Source: Bos javanicus
Lineage: Eukaryota > Chordata > Mammalia > Artiodactyla > Bovidae
DNA: 64,000 bases
Reading direction: 5' to 3'
Assembly (NCBI RefSeq): GCF_032452875.1
Contig: NC_083896.1
Coordinates: 4,774,001-4,838,000 of the forward strand
Below the pieces are notes generated by a model that saw nothing but the letters and a program-made list of their open reading frames with translations, had not been told where the DNA came from and ran no database searches. Positions within the stretch are counted from its first letter, which is position 1; each line of letters opens with the position of its first letter. The position numbers and the translations under genes were made by a program. Positions 54,610-64,000 of the stretch are shown piece after piece.

Positions 54610-56422
54610 GCTTTTATTTTCTTTCTTTAATACATTTTTATTTAAGAGAGTGTCTTAATTAAATTTCTAAAGTTACTAAGATGATACAGAGTACCTGACC
54701 CATATTTCCCCTTTTATTAACATTTGACATTAGTATGGAACATTGGTTCCAGTCAATGAACAAATATCAATTACAGTTGTTTAGTCGCTAAATCATATAT
54801 GACCCTTTTGCAACTCCATGGACTGTATCCCGCCAGGCTCCTCTGTTCATGGAATTTCCCAGGCAAGAATACTGGAGTGGGTTGCTATTTCCTACTCTGA
54901 GGATCTTCCCAACACAGGACTCGAACCCAGGTCTCCTGTTTGGTAGATGGATTGTTAACCACTGAAGCACCTGTGGTTTATTCAGGTTTGCCTGATTTTT
55001 ACCTAATGTCGTTTTTCTGTTCCAGGAACCTCATGTATCCTAGGGTTCTCTTGGCTGTTACATATCTCAGAATTTCCTTCTTTTACATAACCTCATAGGT
55101 TTCAGGAATACTGGTCAGATGTTTCATAGCATAGCCCTCAATTGTAAATTTTTTGATGTTTTTCTCATGGTTTATATTTTTGGAAGGACCCAAAGATAAA
55201 GTGCCAAGTTTCACATTGTATCAAGAGAACATTTTATTGATATAAGTTACCTCTCTTGTTAAGTCTGATCATATGACTGAGGTAGTATTTGACAAGATTC
55301 TCCAATATGTTTCTCTCTTGCCCTTTTTCACCTCTGTAAGGAAGTCATTATGCACAGTTCACAGATAAGGAGTAAGGAGCAGTATCCACCTCCTCGAATA
55401 AGTGTCTGCATAAATCATTTGAAATTCTTCTGCAAGAGATTAGCCCCCATCTGTTTATTTCTTCACTTATTTTATTTTTCCACTTACTTCAACAGTTTCA
55501 TGAATATTTATTTTATGCTGGAGTTGTAATTCAATACAAAACCATTTATTTTGTTGCTCAAGTTGATCCAGCTTTCAGCCACTGGGAGCTCTTTCAGTTG
55601 GCTGCATCTCTTTGACATCCCCCCATCATGTGGTGTGTGTTTGTTTATGAGCACTTTCGTACTTTCTGGCACTGCAGAATGCTCTAGGCGCATCTTGTAA
55701 ATCTCCTGCTCCAGCCCTATAGTCAGCCATTTCTCCAAGGAGCCCTGGTTTCTCGTACGGTAAATAGTACAAGAAACCAAGATACGGGCACTTTTTTTAC
55801 TGGAGTGTTCTCTTCTAGACCGTCTCAGTTGACATAACAGGGAAATATATGTGTGTGTACTAACCCATGCACATATCTATGTATATTTTTAATTTTCAAG
55901 TTCTATTTGCTCATTGCAGTATATAGTGCAGCTGTTGATTTTTGTCTATAATCTTGTTTCCTGTGATCTTCCTATACTCACTTATTAGTTTCAGTATTTT
56001 TTTTTCTGTGTTTAATTTCTTTCTAATTTGTACACCTTTTATTTCCTTACCTTGTCATCCTGCACTAAGTAGGACTTTTAGTATGATGTTGAATAGTAAT
56101 GAGAAGAAAAACAACCTTGCTTTGTTTCATCTAACTGCAAGTTTATCAATTTAATTGAGCTTTTCAAAGAACAAGCTTTTGGTTTCGTTAATTTTCCCTA
56201 ATGCTTGTCTGCTTTCGGTTTCACCAATTTCTGTTATAATTTTTGTTATTTATTTTCTTCTGCTTGCTTCAGATATAAATTGATCTTTTTTCTCTATCAT
56301 CCTACATGTGTAGATTGAGATTATAAATTGTAGGTATTTTCTCATTCTGAAATATGCTTTGTCTGAAATTTATACAGCTCCATACTTTATCTTTCTCCAT
56401 TTATTTTTAAATATATATAGAT
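54610..56422 (-). mobile_element. Old L1, 3' UTR into ORF2, antisense, interrupted
   Basis: Follows the inverted 3' UTR of an old mammalian L1: tagtatggaacattggttcc, then after a SINE tttgcctgatttttacctaa, gtatttgacaagattctcca, gccactgggagctctttcag, tttctccaaggagccctggt, gggaaatatatgtgtgtgta. From about 55930 it reads like the inverted RT region (gtatgatgttgaatagtaat; aagaacaagcttttggtttc). The 90-codon minus-strand frame at 55508-55780 lies in the 3' UTR and is chance. Confidence 0.85.
54775..54975 (-). mobile_element. Bov-tA type SINE, antisense, inside an L1
   Basis: Inverted tail (gttgtttagtcgctaaatca) and diverged inverted head, ending cactgaagcacctgtgg. Confidence 0.92.
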
Positions 56423-56434
56423 ATTTCTATTTCT

Positions 56435-56710
56435 GCTGCTGCTGCTGCTAAGTTGCTTCAGTCGTGTCTGACTCTGTGTGACCCCATAGACGGCAGCCCA
56501 CCAGGCTCCCCCATCCCTGGGATTCTCCAGACAAGAACACTGGAGTGGGTTACCATTTCCTTCTCCAATGCATGAAAGTGAAAAGTGAAAGTGAAGTCGC
56601 TCAGTCGTGTCCGACCCTCAGCGACCCTCTGGACTGCAGCCTACCAGGCTCCTCCATCCATGGGATTTTCCAGGCAAGAGTCCTGGAGTGGGGTGCCATT
56701 GCCTTCTCCG
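56435..56710 (-). mobile_element. BovA2 dimeric SINE, antisense
   Basis: Both inverted units with linker. The exact 12-bp TSD atttctatttct lies at 56423-56434 and 56711-56722, in or next to the old L1. Confidence 0.97.
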
Positions 56711-56738
56711 ATTTCTATTTCTACTCATGCATAAATAT

Positions 56739-56776
<38 letters not shown>
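56739..56776 (+). repeat. (CA)n(TA)n compound microsatellite
   Basis: About 10 CA units followed by about 9 TA units. Confidence 0.97.
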
Positions 56777-57084
56777 AAACACACTTATAAACATACAGAT
56801 ATATGTGTATGTAGGTGTGCATGTGTATATTTAAAATCATTATTTGAACATATCACATTATTTATTATATACACAACAAAGCTTTAATTTTGTCCTTCAA
56901 AGTTCTGTGACATAATGGCAACATGTACATCAATGGTGTTAAAAGGCAGATTCTCTTCTTTTTCTATACAGACCTGGTATTTAAATAAGTTTGATTTATT
57001 TCTAAGTGTCATGATTTTATAAAACAAAATACAAACTTTAAACTTTCCTAAAATAAAATAAAAATTTCTAGGAGAGATTATCTG
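56777..57084. other. Unassigned AT-rich DNA
   Basis: No repeat or gene recognised. Confidence 0.4.
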
Positions 57085-58018
57085 CTGTTCTTCAGTCACT
57101 AAGTCGTGTCCTACCCTTTGTAACCCAATGGGCTGCATCACGCCAGGATTCCCTTTCCTCCACTATACCCCAGAGTTTGCTCAAACTCATGTCCTTTGAG
57201 TCAGTGTTGCCATCCAGCCATCTCATCCTCTGTCGTCCCCTTCTCCTCCTGCCCTCAATCTTTCCCAGCATCACGATCTTTTCCAATGAGTTGGCTCTTC
57301 ACATCAAATGGCCTAAGTATTGGAGATTCAGCTTCAGCATCAGTCCTTCCAATGAATATTTAGGGTGGATTTCCTTTAGGATGGACTGGTTGGATCTCCT
57401 TGATCCAGGGATCAAGGGACTCTCAAGAGTCTTCTCCAGCACCACAATTTGAAAGCATCAATTCTTTGGCACTCAGTTTTCTTTATAGTCCAACTCTCAC
57501 AACCATTCTTGACTACTGGAGAAACCATAACTTTGACTATATGGATCTTTGTTGGCAAAGTGATGTCACTAGTTTTTAATATGCTGTCTAGGTTTGTCAT
57601 AAATTTTTTTCCAAGGAACATGCATCTTTTAACTTCATGGCTGCAGTCACCATCTGCAGTGATTTTGGAGATCAAGAAAATAAAATCTGCCACCGTTTTC
57701 ATTTTTTTCCCATCTATGTTTTATGAAGTGATAGGACTGGATGCCATGATCTTAGTGTTTTGGATTGAGTTTTAAGGCAGCTTTTTCACTCTCCTCTTTC
57801 ACCTTCATCAAGAGGTTCTTTAGTTCCTCTTTGTTTTCTGCCATTGGGATGGTGTCATCTGCATATCTGACGTTGTTGATATTTCTCCTGAAATCTTGAT
57901 TCCAGTTTTTGATTCATCCAGCCTAGCATTTTGCATGATGTACTCTGCATTTAAGTTCAATAAGCAGGGTGACAATATATAACCTTGACATACTCTTTTC
58001 CCAATTTTGAAGCAGTTC
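57085..58018 (-). mobile_element. BovB LINE, 930-bp 3' fragment, antisense
   Basis: Minus-strand translation covers the C-terminal tail, the DGDCSHEVKRCMFLGKKFMT segment and, near the right end, the YADD motif C of the reverse transcriptase. A local duplication (gatccagggatcaagggac near 57401-57419) interrupts the tail. Broken by stops and frameshifts. 5'-truncated near 58018. Confidence 0.95.
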
Positions 58019-58212
58019 TTTGCTTCATATTAGTATTATATTGCAATGTTAAAAAAAAATACTAAAATAAAAAGGTCTGGGTCCTTTGAGAAGATGCCAG
58101 AGCAGAAGGACGTGAGCTTGTTAGTGAAGCTCAGCCTCTCTGCACCCAGGTACAAAATCACATCTTGGATAGAGAGTTTTAGGTGAAATAGAAATGGATA
58201 GCTTTATTTCTT

Positions 58213-58345
58213 TGCCTGGAAGAGGAAATGGCAACCCACTTCAGTATTCTTTCCTGGAGAATCCCATGGACAGAGGAGCCTGGCAGGTTACAGTTCATGG
58301 AGTTGCACAGAGTTGGACACGACTGAAGTGACTTAGCACATTGCT
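58213..58345 (+). mobile_element. BovA SINE, sense, inside the LTR-like element
   Basis: BovB-derived tail only, from tggaagaggaaatggcaacc to tgaagtgacttagcacattg. Confidence 0.92.
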
Positions 58346-58479
58346 TTTCCAGGCCAAGGGAGACACATCAGGCTCCTGCCTTGAAAAACTGTTCCTCAAC
58401 CCCAGAGGATTTGATGAAGAGTTTTATAACAGTTGTTCAAAGATGGGGGCTCACCAGATTAGTGAATGAGTGGGGCTTG

Positions 58480-58691
58480 AAAGTGAAAGTCAAAGTGTTA
58501 GTCACTTGGTCCTGCCCAACTCTTTGCGATCCCATGGACTGTAGCCTGCCAGGCTCCTCTGTCCATGGCATTCTCCAGGCAAGAATACTAGAGTGGGTTG
58601 CCATGCCCTTCTCCAGGGGATCTTCCCAACCCAGGGATCCAATCTGGGTCTCCCACACTGCAGGCAGGTTCTTTACCTCTGAGCCACCAGA
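58480..58691 (-). mobile_element. Bov-tA SINE, antisense, inside the LTR-like element
   Basis: Inverted tail beginning gaaagtgaaagtcaaagtgt and inverted head ending gagccaccagagag. Confidence 0.94.
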
Positions 58692-58985
58692 GAGAACAGA
58701 GCTTGCACTTCTTTAATCTCGTCTCAGGTGGTCAGGTTTCCTTATCTCGATGAACTTCTCTATCTCTTTAATCTTGCCTCAGGTGATTTCTTGGCTGCTA
58801 CTCCCTTGATTAGCAACTGTTTTGGCCCACCTTTTGGAACTCAGGGAAAGTCATGGAAGCTGGAGTCTTACCTACCAGAAAGAGGGGACCAAAGGGCCCC
58901 CACCCCTGAGAGCCCTATAGGGCCCCACTTGGTTTCAAGCTCACTCCCTTCTTACAGAAACACCAAAATCACAACTAATTGCTGA

Positions 58986-59188
58986 ATAATCATCAATAAA
59001 AACAAGCCAAAAGGTACCAAAAAATGATATCCAACATCCAAAGGCAAACAGGAGGCCACAGCTCTCTTCAGAAAGAATAGAACACTGAAGAGATCTGAAG
59101 ACTCCCGATGCGCACCTGAAATCTTCAGCTGAGTACTTATCAAGCTCATACATGTACAAGACCAGGAGCAGAAACACTCGAGCAGAAC
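58986..59188. other. Unassigned linker
   Basis: No repeat recognised; possibly still retroviral. Confidence 0.35.
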
Positions 59189-59418
59189 TGGATTCCCCTA
59201 GAACTCACAGGCGATACAGCGGCAAAGAACCTGCCTGCCAATGCAGGACACGTAAGAGACGTGGGTTCCATCTCTGGGTTGGGAAGATCCTCTGGAGGAG
59301 GAAATGGCAACACACTTCAGTATTCTTGCCTGGGAGAGCCCATGGGCACAAGGAGCCTGCAGGGCTACAATCCATGGGGTCGCAAAAAGTCAGATATGAC
59401 TTACCCACTGAGTATACA
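59189..59418 (+). mobile_element. Bov-tA SINE, sense, diverged
   Basis: Degraded head (gattcccctagaactcacag, aagaacctgcctgccaatgc) with a local cacgtaagagacgtggg stem, then the BovB tail to cagatatgacttac. Confidence 0.9.
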
Positions 59419-59499
59419 CACTGAGAGCTCACAGAGGATGATAAATAGTCAGAGTGAAATAAATCACTACTAGGGTATTGGTGCAAAGCTGGGCAAAAT

Positions 59500-60480
59500 T
59501 TTTTCTAGACTAACGGTTGATTTGGTTTTATTTAACAAAGCATAAGATCAAAACTATAAAGGATAAAATTTTTTTCATGTAAGTTAATTATATACCATTA
59601 AAAGGCTGAAGAATATTTAAACAATTTTTTAAAGTCCAGTATTCAACTGCTAAGACTCACAATGTATTGCATATAGTAAAAATAGCTAGGTATGCAAAAA
59701 AGTAGGAAAATACAATTCATAATCAATAAAAATATTGTTAAAAGAAATTACACAGATAAAATATTTGTAAAGAAGAATATTAAAACAGAAATTATAACTA
59801 TTCGATATGTCCAAGAGTGTAGATAAAATATTGAACAAACTGAGACCCAGAAGAAATAAAACAACCCAAAACCCAGCTTCTTTAGATGAAAAATATGTCT
59901 TCACTGAAAACTATTATTGATGGAAATAAAAGAAGACTAGATATTGAGAAGAAAAGAACAGTGATTTGAAGCCATAGTAATAGAAATTATCTAAAATAAA
60001 ACATAGAGGGGATAAAGTCTGAAAAATAAAACAAACACACTAGTAAACTTTGGGTCAATTTCAAGCAGCGTAAGCATAATTTGTATCCAGAACAAATGGA
60101 AAGAGCAGTGGCTAGAAAAAATATTTTAAGAAATGCATCTTAAATTTTTCAAAACTCAATGAAATTATAAACTCAGAAGTTCAATGAGACCCAATAATTA
60201 AAAATATAAAGAAATCTAAAGGCAGTTCTTAATCAGATTGATTAAATCAAATTGATTTAGCCTGAAAAACAGTTTGAGAAGGCAAATTATGCAGGATAGC
60301 AAAGATAAGAATGATAGCAAACTTCTTTTCAGATACATTGAAAGCCAAAAGAGCAGTGTCATTTTTGAAATTCTGAAAGAAAAAAAAATTCAAAATAGGA
60401 AATACCCATGAAAACTAGAATATCTTTCAAAACTGAAGGTAAAATACTGGAAAACAAAAAAGAAAAAGAAACCAACTCTT
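59500..60480 (+). mobile_element. Old L1 remnant, sense
   Basis: A-rich sense strand. Around 60330-60440 the text follows the old L1 3' region (cattgaaagccaaaagagca, gaaattctgaaagaaaaaaa, agaatatctttcaaaactga). Further left it is too diverged to place. No intact frame. Confidence 0.65.
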
Positions 60481-60745
60481 TTTATTACGGCTCATCAAGG
60501 CTTCTCTTTTCATGAAATTGCCTCTGAAAAGTGCTGTTTTATCTTCTTTCCATGGTTTTAAAAAAGTCTTTATTGAAATGTAATTCACATCCCATAAAAT
60601 TCACCCATTTAAAGTGTATAATTAAATGGATCTAGCATATTTACAGAGTTGTACATACATCATCACAATCTAAGTTTAGAACATTTTTATTCAACCCCAA
60701 AACAAAGCCCACATCTAGCACCCTTCAGCCCTCTGGCCCAGCCCT

Positions 60746-60966
60746 CATGCATGCGTGTTCAGTTGTGTCTGACTCCTTGCAACACCATGAACTGTTGCAG
60801 CCCAACAGGCTCCTCTTTCCATGGGGTTTTCCAGGAAAGAGTACTGGAGTGGGTTTCCACTTTCTACTCCAGGGAATCTTTCTGAAACAAGGATTGAACC
60901 CATGTCTCCTGTATCTCTTCCATTGGCAGGTGGATTATTTACCACTGAGCCAACTGGAAAGCCCAA
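60746..60966 (-). mobile_element. Bov-tA SINE, antisense, inside an L1
   Basis: Inverted tail and head ending gagccaactggaaagccca. The likely TSD is cccagccct / cccagtcct (60737-60745 and 60967-60975; 8 of 9). Confidence 0.93.
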
Positions 60967-62189
60967 CCCAGTCCTAGGTAGGCACTAGGCTAATTTTTTT
61001 TCTATATATATTTTCCCACTTCATATGAAAGGTATCATAAAACATGTGGTATATTGTGACTGAATTTGTTTACTTAGCATGATGGTGTCAAGGTTCATCC
61101 ATCCTGTAGCATGTATTATTAGTTCATTTCTTTTTATTGCAAAATAATATATCAGTGAATGGATATATTAACAACATATTGTATTTATTCATTCTTAATC
61201 ATTGTAGCTTTGGAGTAAATTGTGAAATCAGAAAATGTGAGTCCTCTAATTTAGGTCTTCCTTTTAAAATATGTAATAAGGCATTGCTATATGATCAGCT
61301 GAACAATTTATGCCAAAAAGAAAAAGGTAACTGGATGTTAATAGGGATTCTATTTATAGATCAGTTTATGGAATGTTTTCACTTATGAACATTAAGTCTT
61401 TCAATCCAGGAACACAGGATGTCTTTCCAATTATATATATCTTCAAGTTCTTTAAACAATGTTTTGTTGTTTTCAGTGTACAAGTCTTGCACTTTTTTTG
61501 TAAAATTTATTTCTGAAATTTTTATGATCTTTGAAGATTTTGTGAGTGCAATTGTTTTCTAAATTTCGTTTTGGAGGTGTTCATTGCTAGTAGAGAGAAA
61601 TAAAAGTGGCATTTGTATACTGAGTCTGTATATACTGAAACCTTACTGGACTCATTAATTCTAATAGTTTTTATCAGTTTCTTTTTTTCAAGCAGTTTCT
61701 TTATGATTTCCTATAAAAAAGATCACATCATCTTCAAATAAATATATTCACATTTTTTTTCACCTAGGATGTCTTTTCATTTCTTTTTCTTACCTAATTT
61801 CCCAGAATAGAATCTTCAACATAATGTTCAATAAAATGGTGAGAGGATATCATAGTCTTCGTCTTGGTCTTATGGTGAAATCATTACCATTTAGAATATT
61901 ATTAGCTATAAGATTTTCAAACATTTTATATAGAAGAGAAAAGCAGGAGTAACATTTGTTCCTATGTAGATTTGATGTTGGTACATAGTAGGAAACCTCG
62001 AGATGATTGATATTTGGTCTCGATTGCAGAGTGCTCATTTAAAATGCTGAATTATGTACAAACTACATTTTACATAGAAATGTATTTCAAATAGTTCCCA
62101 TTTGTGTTCTCTTCCATTAGAGGTCATTTCTATGTAAAACCATCAAAACTTCCTTTATAGGTCATGTCCATTTGATGGCCTCTAAACCC

Positions 62190-62398
62190 TTCAGTTCAGA
62201 CAGTAAAGCATCTGCCTGCAATGAGGGAGACCTGGGTTCGATCCCTGGGTCAGGAAGATCCCTTGGAGAAGGAAATGGCAATCCACTCCAGTATTCTTGC
62301 CTGGAGAATCCCATGGACGGAGGAGCCTGGGGGGCTACAGTCCACGGGGTCACAAAGAGTCGGACATGACTGAGCAACTTCACTCACTCACTCACTCA
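62190..62398 (+). mobile_element. Bov-tA SINE, sense, inside an L1
   Basis: Head shortened at its start (ttcagttcagacagtaaagc), B-box-like ggttcgatccc, complete tail and a (CACT)n end. It lies within the inverted L1. Confidence 0.95.
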
Positions 62399-62964
62399 TA
62401 AGATTTTCAAAAGTACTCTGTACCATATTTAGGAAGTTTCATTTTATTCCTAATTTGTTAAGTGTTTTCATCATGAAAGAATTTTCTATTTTGTTCCTTG
62501 TGCTTTAGTGTTATATCTAAGAAATCATTGTTAAATTCATTGTCAGGAAGTTCTTTCCCCAAGTTTGCTTAATTTCTCTCATTTATAATTTTGTTTGAGT
62601 CCTTTATTTTCCTTGTTCAATGTAAAAAGTTCATCAATTCTGCTTATCTGTTCAAAAACATGTCTTAGTTCCACTAATTTTTTTCCTATTGCTTTTCTTG
62701 TCTCCATTTCATTTATTTCAACTTGTTGTTATGTCCTTCCTTCTACTATCTTTGAGCTTCTTTTATTCTTCTTTTTCTAATTCTTGAGGTGTAAAGTTTA
62801 GGTTGTTTGAAATTTTTCTTTTTCTTAATGTAGGTCTAGGTGTTTTTTTTGCCATAAATTTCCTTCTTGGAAATGCTTTTGCTGCATCTTTTAAGTTTTA
62901 GTATTTTGTGCTTCCATTTGCATTTTTCTAAAAATTATTTTTGCTTTAATTTATTCTTTTACCC

Positions 62965-63234
62965 TGAAGAAGGCAATGGCGACCCACTCCAGTACTCTTG
63001 CCTGGAAAATCCCATGGACGGGGGAGCCTGGTGGGCTGTGGTCCATGGGGTCGCTAAGAGTTGGACACGACTGAGCGACTTCACTTTCACTTTTCACTTT
63101 CATGCATTGGAGAAGGAAATGGCAACCCACTCCAGTGTTCTTGCCTGGAGAATCCCAAGGACAGGGGAGCCTGGTGGGCTGCAGTCCATGGGGTCGCTAA
63201 GAGTCAGACACGACTGAAGCGACTTAGCAGCAGC
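62965..63234 (+). mobile_element. BovA2 dimeric SINE, sense, inside an L1
   Basis: Both units, linker and gcagcagc end. The TSD attcttttaccc / attctttgaccc (62953-62964 and 63235-63246) matches at 11 of 12 and consists of L1 sequence. Confidence 0.97.
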
Positions 63235-63618
63235 ATTCTTTGACCCATTGGTTGTTCAAAAGTGTATTGTTTACCTGTCATCTATTTGTAATTTTATTTT
63301 CTTTTTCATTGTCATTAATTTTCAGTTTCATATCTTTGCAGTAAGAAAAGATACATGATATGATGTAAATCCTATTTTGTTAGAATTAGCTTGTTGGCCA
63401 ACATATTAATCTCAGAGAAGGTTCTGTTTGTTTGCACTTGAGAAGAATGTATATTCTTCTAGTGGTGTTGAAATGATTGTCTGCATATATTTGGTATGTC
63501 CTATTGGTTTATAGTGTTATTCAAATTCTATGTTTTCTTATTAATTTTCTGTCTGAATAACTTGTCTAATGTTGAAAGTGATGTATTTAAGTTTCCCACT
63601 ATTGTTACATTGTTATAC

Positions 63619-64000
63619 AGCAAAAAAACCCAGAACTTTAAAATACATGGATCAAAAATTACTAGACTGTAAGAAAATGTAGACAAATTCACAATTATAT
63701 AACAAAGTTTCAAGATATATGCAGTAAAAATTAATATGAATAAAAAGAAGAATTTAAAAATCCACAAGTCCAATCAGAAATTTCAGTATCTTTCTTATAA
63801 AAAAAATGATAAAACAAGTAGAATATCACTAAGGATATAGAGTACTTGAGCAACATTTTCAATCAAATTGACTTACCTGATATTTAACAAAATTATTTCA
63901 TCAGTAAATGAAGAGTAACCTTCCTTGAAGGTGCACTTTGACCATTTACCAAATAAATTATATTCTGAGCCTTAAGATAGATGTCAAAAAACTTGAAAGA
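63619..64000 (+). mobile_element. L1 ORF2 endonuclease-region remnant, sense, running off the window
   Basis: A-rich; aatgtagacaaattcacaat and tcactaaggatatagagtac, followed by ttgagcaacattttcaatca and aattgacttacctgatattt, follow the L1 ORF2 region around and after the endonuclease GDFN motif. Frame broken. It lies head-to-head with the preceding inverted L1. Confidence 0.7.

Larger units (their letters stand above)
58070..58985 (-). mobile_element. Probable LTR, antisense, split by two SINEs
   Basis: On the minus strand AATAAA occurs at 58203-58208 with a GC-richer U5-like part to its 3' side (58080-58190). The U3-like part runs through 58346-58480 and 58692-58985 (gccctatagggccccacttg). 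The two halves read on naturally once the SINEs are removed. No TSD or family identified; a different type of element is possible. Confidence 0.55.
60553..63618 (-). mobile_element. Old L1, 3' UTR to endonuclease, antisense, rearranged
   Basis: Segments in order: inverted 3' UTR (ttattgaaatgtaattcaca; gtgtcaaggttcatccatcc), a jump to inverted sequence ending ggtcttcc, inverted RT part (caatgttttgttgttttcag; cattgctagtagagagaaat), a displaced 3' UTR-like piece near 62490-62565 (ttgtgctttagtgttatatc, taagaaatcattgttaaatt), more inverted ORF2 (gctgcatcttttaagtttta; ttgacccattggttgttcaa), and finally the inverted endonuclease region near 63540-63618. Three SINEs interrupt it. No coding frame survives. 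Confidence 0.8.

Noticed and set aside
55508..55780. 90-codon minus-strand frame with ordinary amino-acid composition
   Set aside because: It lies wholly within the inverted 3' UTR of an old L1, which is non-coding.
63619..64000. Twin-priming (5' inversion) as explanation of the opposed L1 segments
   Set aside because: Both segments cover the endonuclease region, whereas twin priming inverts a part that is not repeated in the other segment.
1..64000. CRISPR arrays, rRNA, bacterial operons, attachment sites or integrons
   Set aside because: No regularly spaced repeats with unique spacers, no rRNA motifs and no dense coding; all evidence points to ruminant nuclear DNA.

Overview
This window reads as bovid ruminant nuclear DNA with no recognisable host gene. 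The diagnosis rests on repeats restricted to ruminants or shared by a few lineages: BovB (RTE-clade) LINEs on both strands, more than forty Bov-tA and BovA2 SINEs whose tails derive from the BovB 3' end, a CHR-like cetartiodactyl SINE, bovine-type L1 3' ends and several endogenous retroviral LTRs. Cattle, buffalo, sheep and goat cannot be separated by eye. All repeat calls come from reading the sequence against remembered family features, without a library search, so boundaries are approximate unless a target-site duplication (TSD) is quoted.

Layout. 1-9.5 kb: unassigned AT-rich DNA with SINEs, a BovB 3' fragment (4.9-5.5 kb), MIR pieces and an old L1 (6.4-7.9 kb) broken by younger SINEs. 9.5-24 kb: BovB 3' fragments, MIRs, a possible antisense LTR and a GC-rich unassigned block (15.5-17.2 kb). 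24.6-27.6 kb: a nearly full-length BovB on the minus strand with recognisable endonuclease and reverse transcriptase, both broken. 28-41 kb: L1 3' ends, nested SINEs, an AT-rich palindrome (32.4-32.5 kb), a solo LTR inside an L1 (35.2-35.8 kb), and two more LTRs (38.4-38.8 and 40.0-40.4 kb). 43.2-45.9 kb: a 2-kb BovB on the minus strand, head-to-head with a shorter plus-strand BovB that has a clean TSD. 46.6-54.1 kb: two copies of one ancient repeat family that I cannot name, riddled with BovB, LTR and L1 insertions. 54.6-64 kb: long L1 segments in both orientations, a BovB fragment, an antisense LTR and SINEs.

How the parts relate. BovB supplies the machinery that moves Bov-tA and BovA SINEs (established for the family). 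In this window its coding copies are dead: the best copy has in-frame stops in the endonuclease and a Tyr in place of the first catalytic Asp of the reverse transcriptase. The nesting gives a relative clock: MIR, L2, old L1 and the unnamed family are oldest; LTRs and BovB come next; BovA2 and Bov-tA copies with near-perfect TSDs are youngest.

I found no convincing new gene system. The observations most worth checking are structural: a 40-bp perfect inverted repeat with an AT-rich centre, a local 140-bp duplication with a fold-back at its junction, a two-SINE unit inserted as one piece, a SINE inserted head-on inside another SINE, a CHR-like SINE carrying a hairpin, and a rearranged L1.
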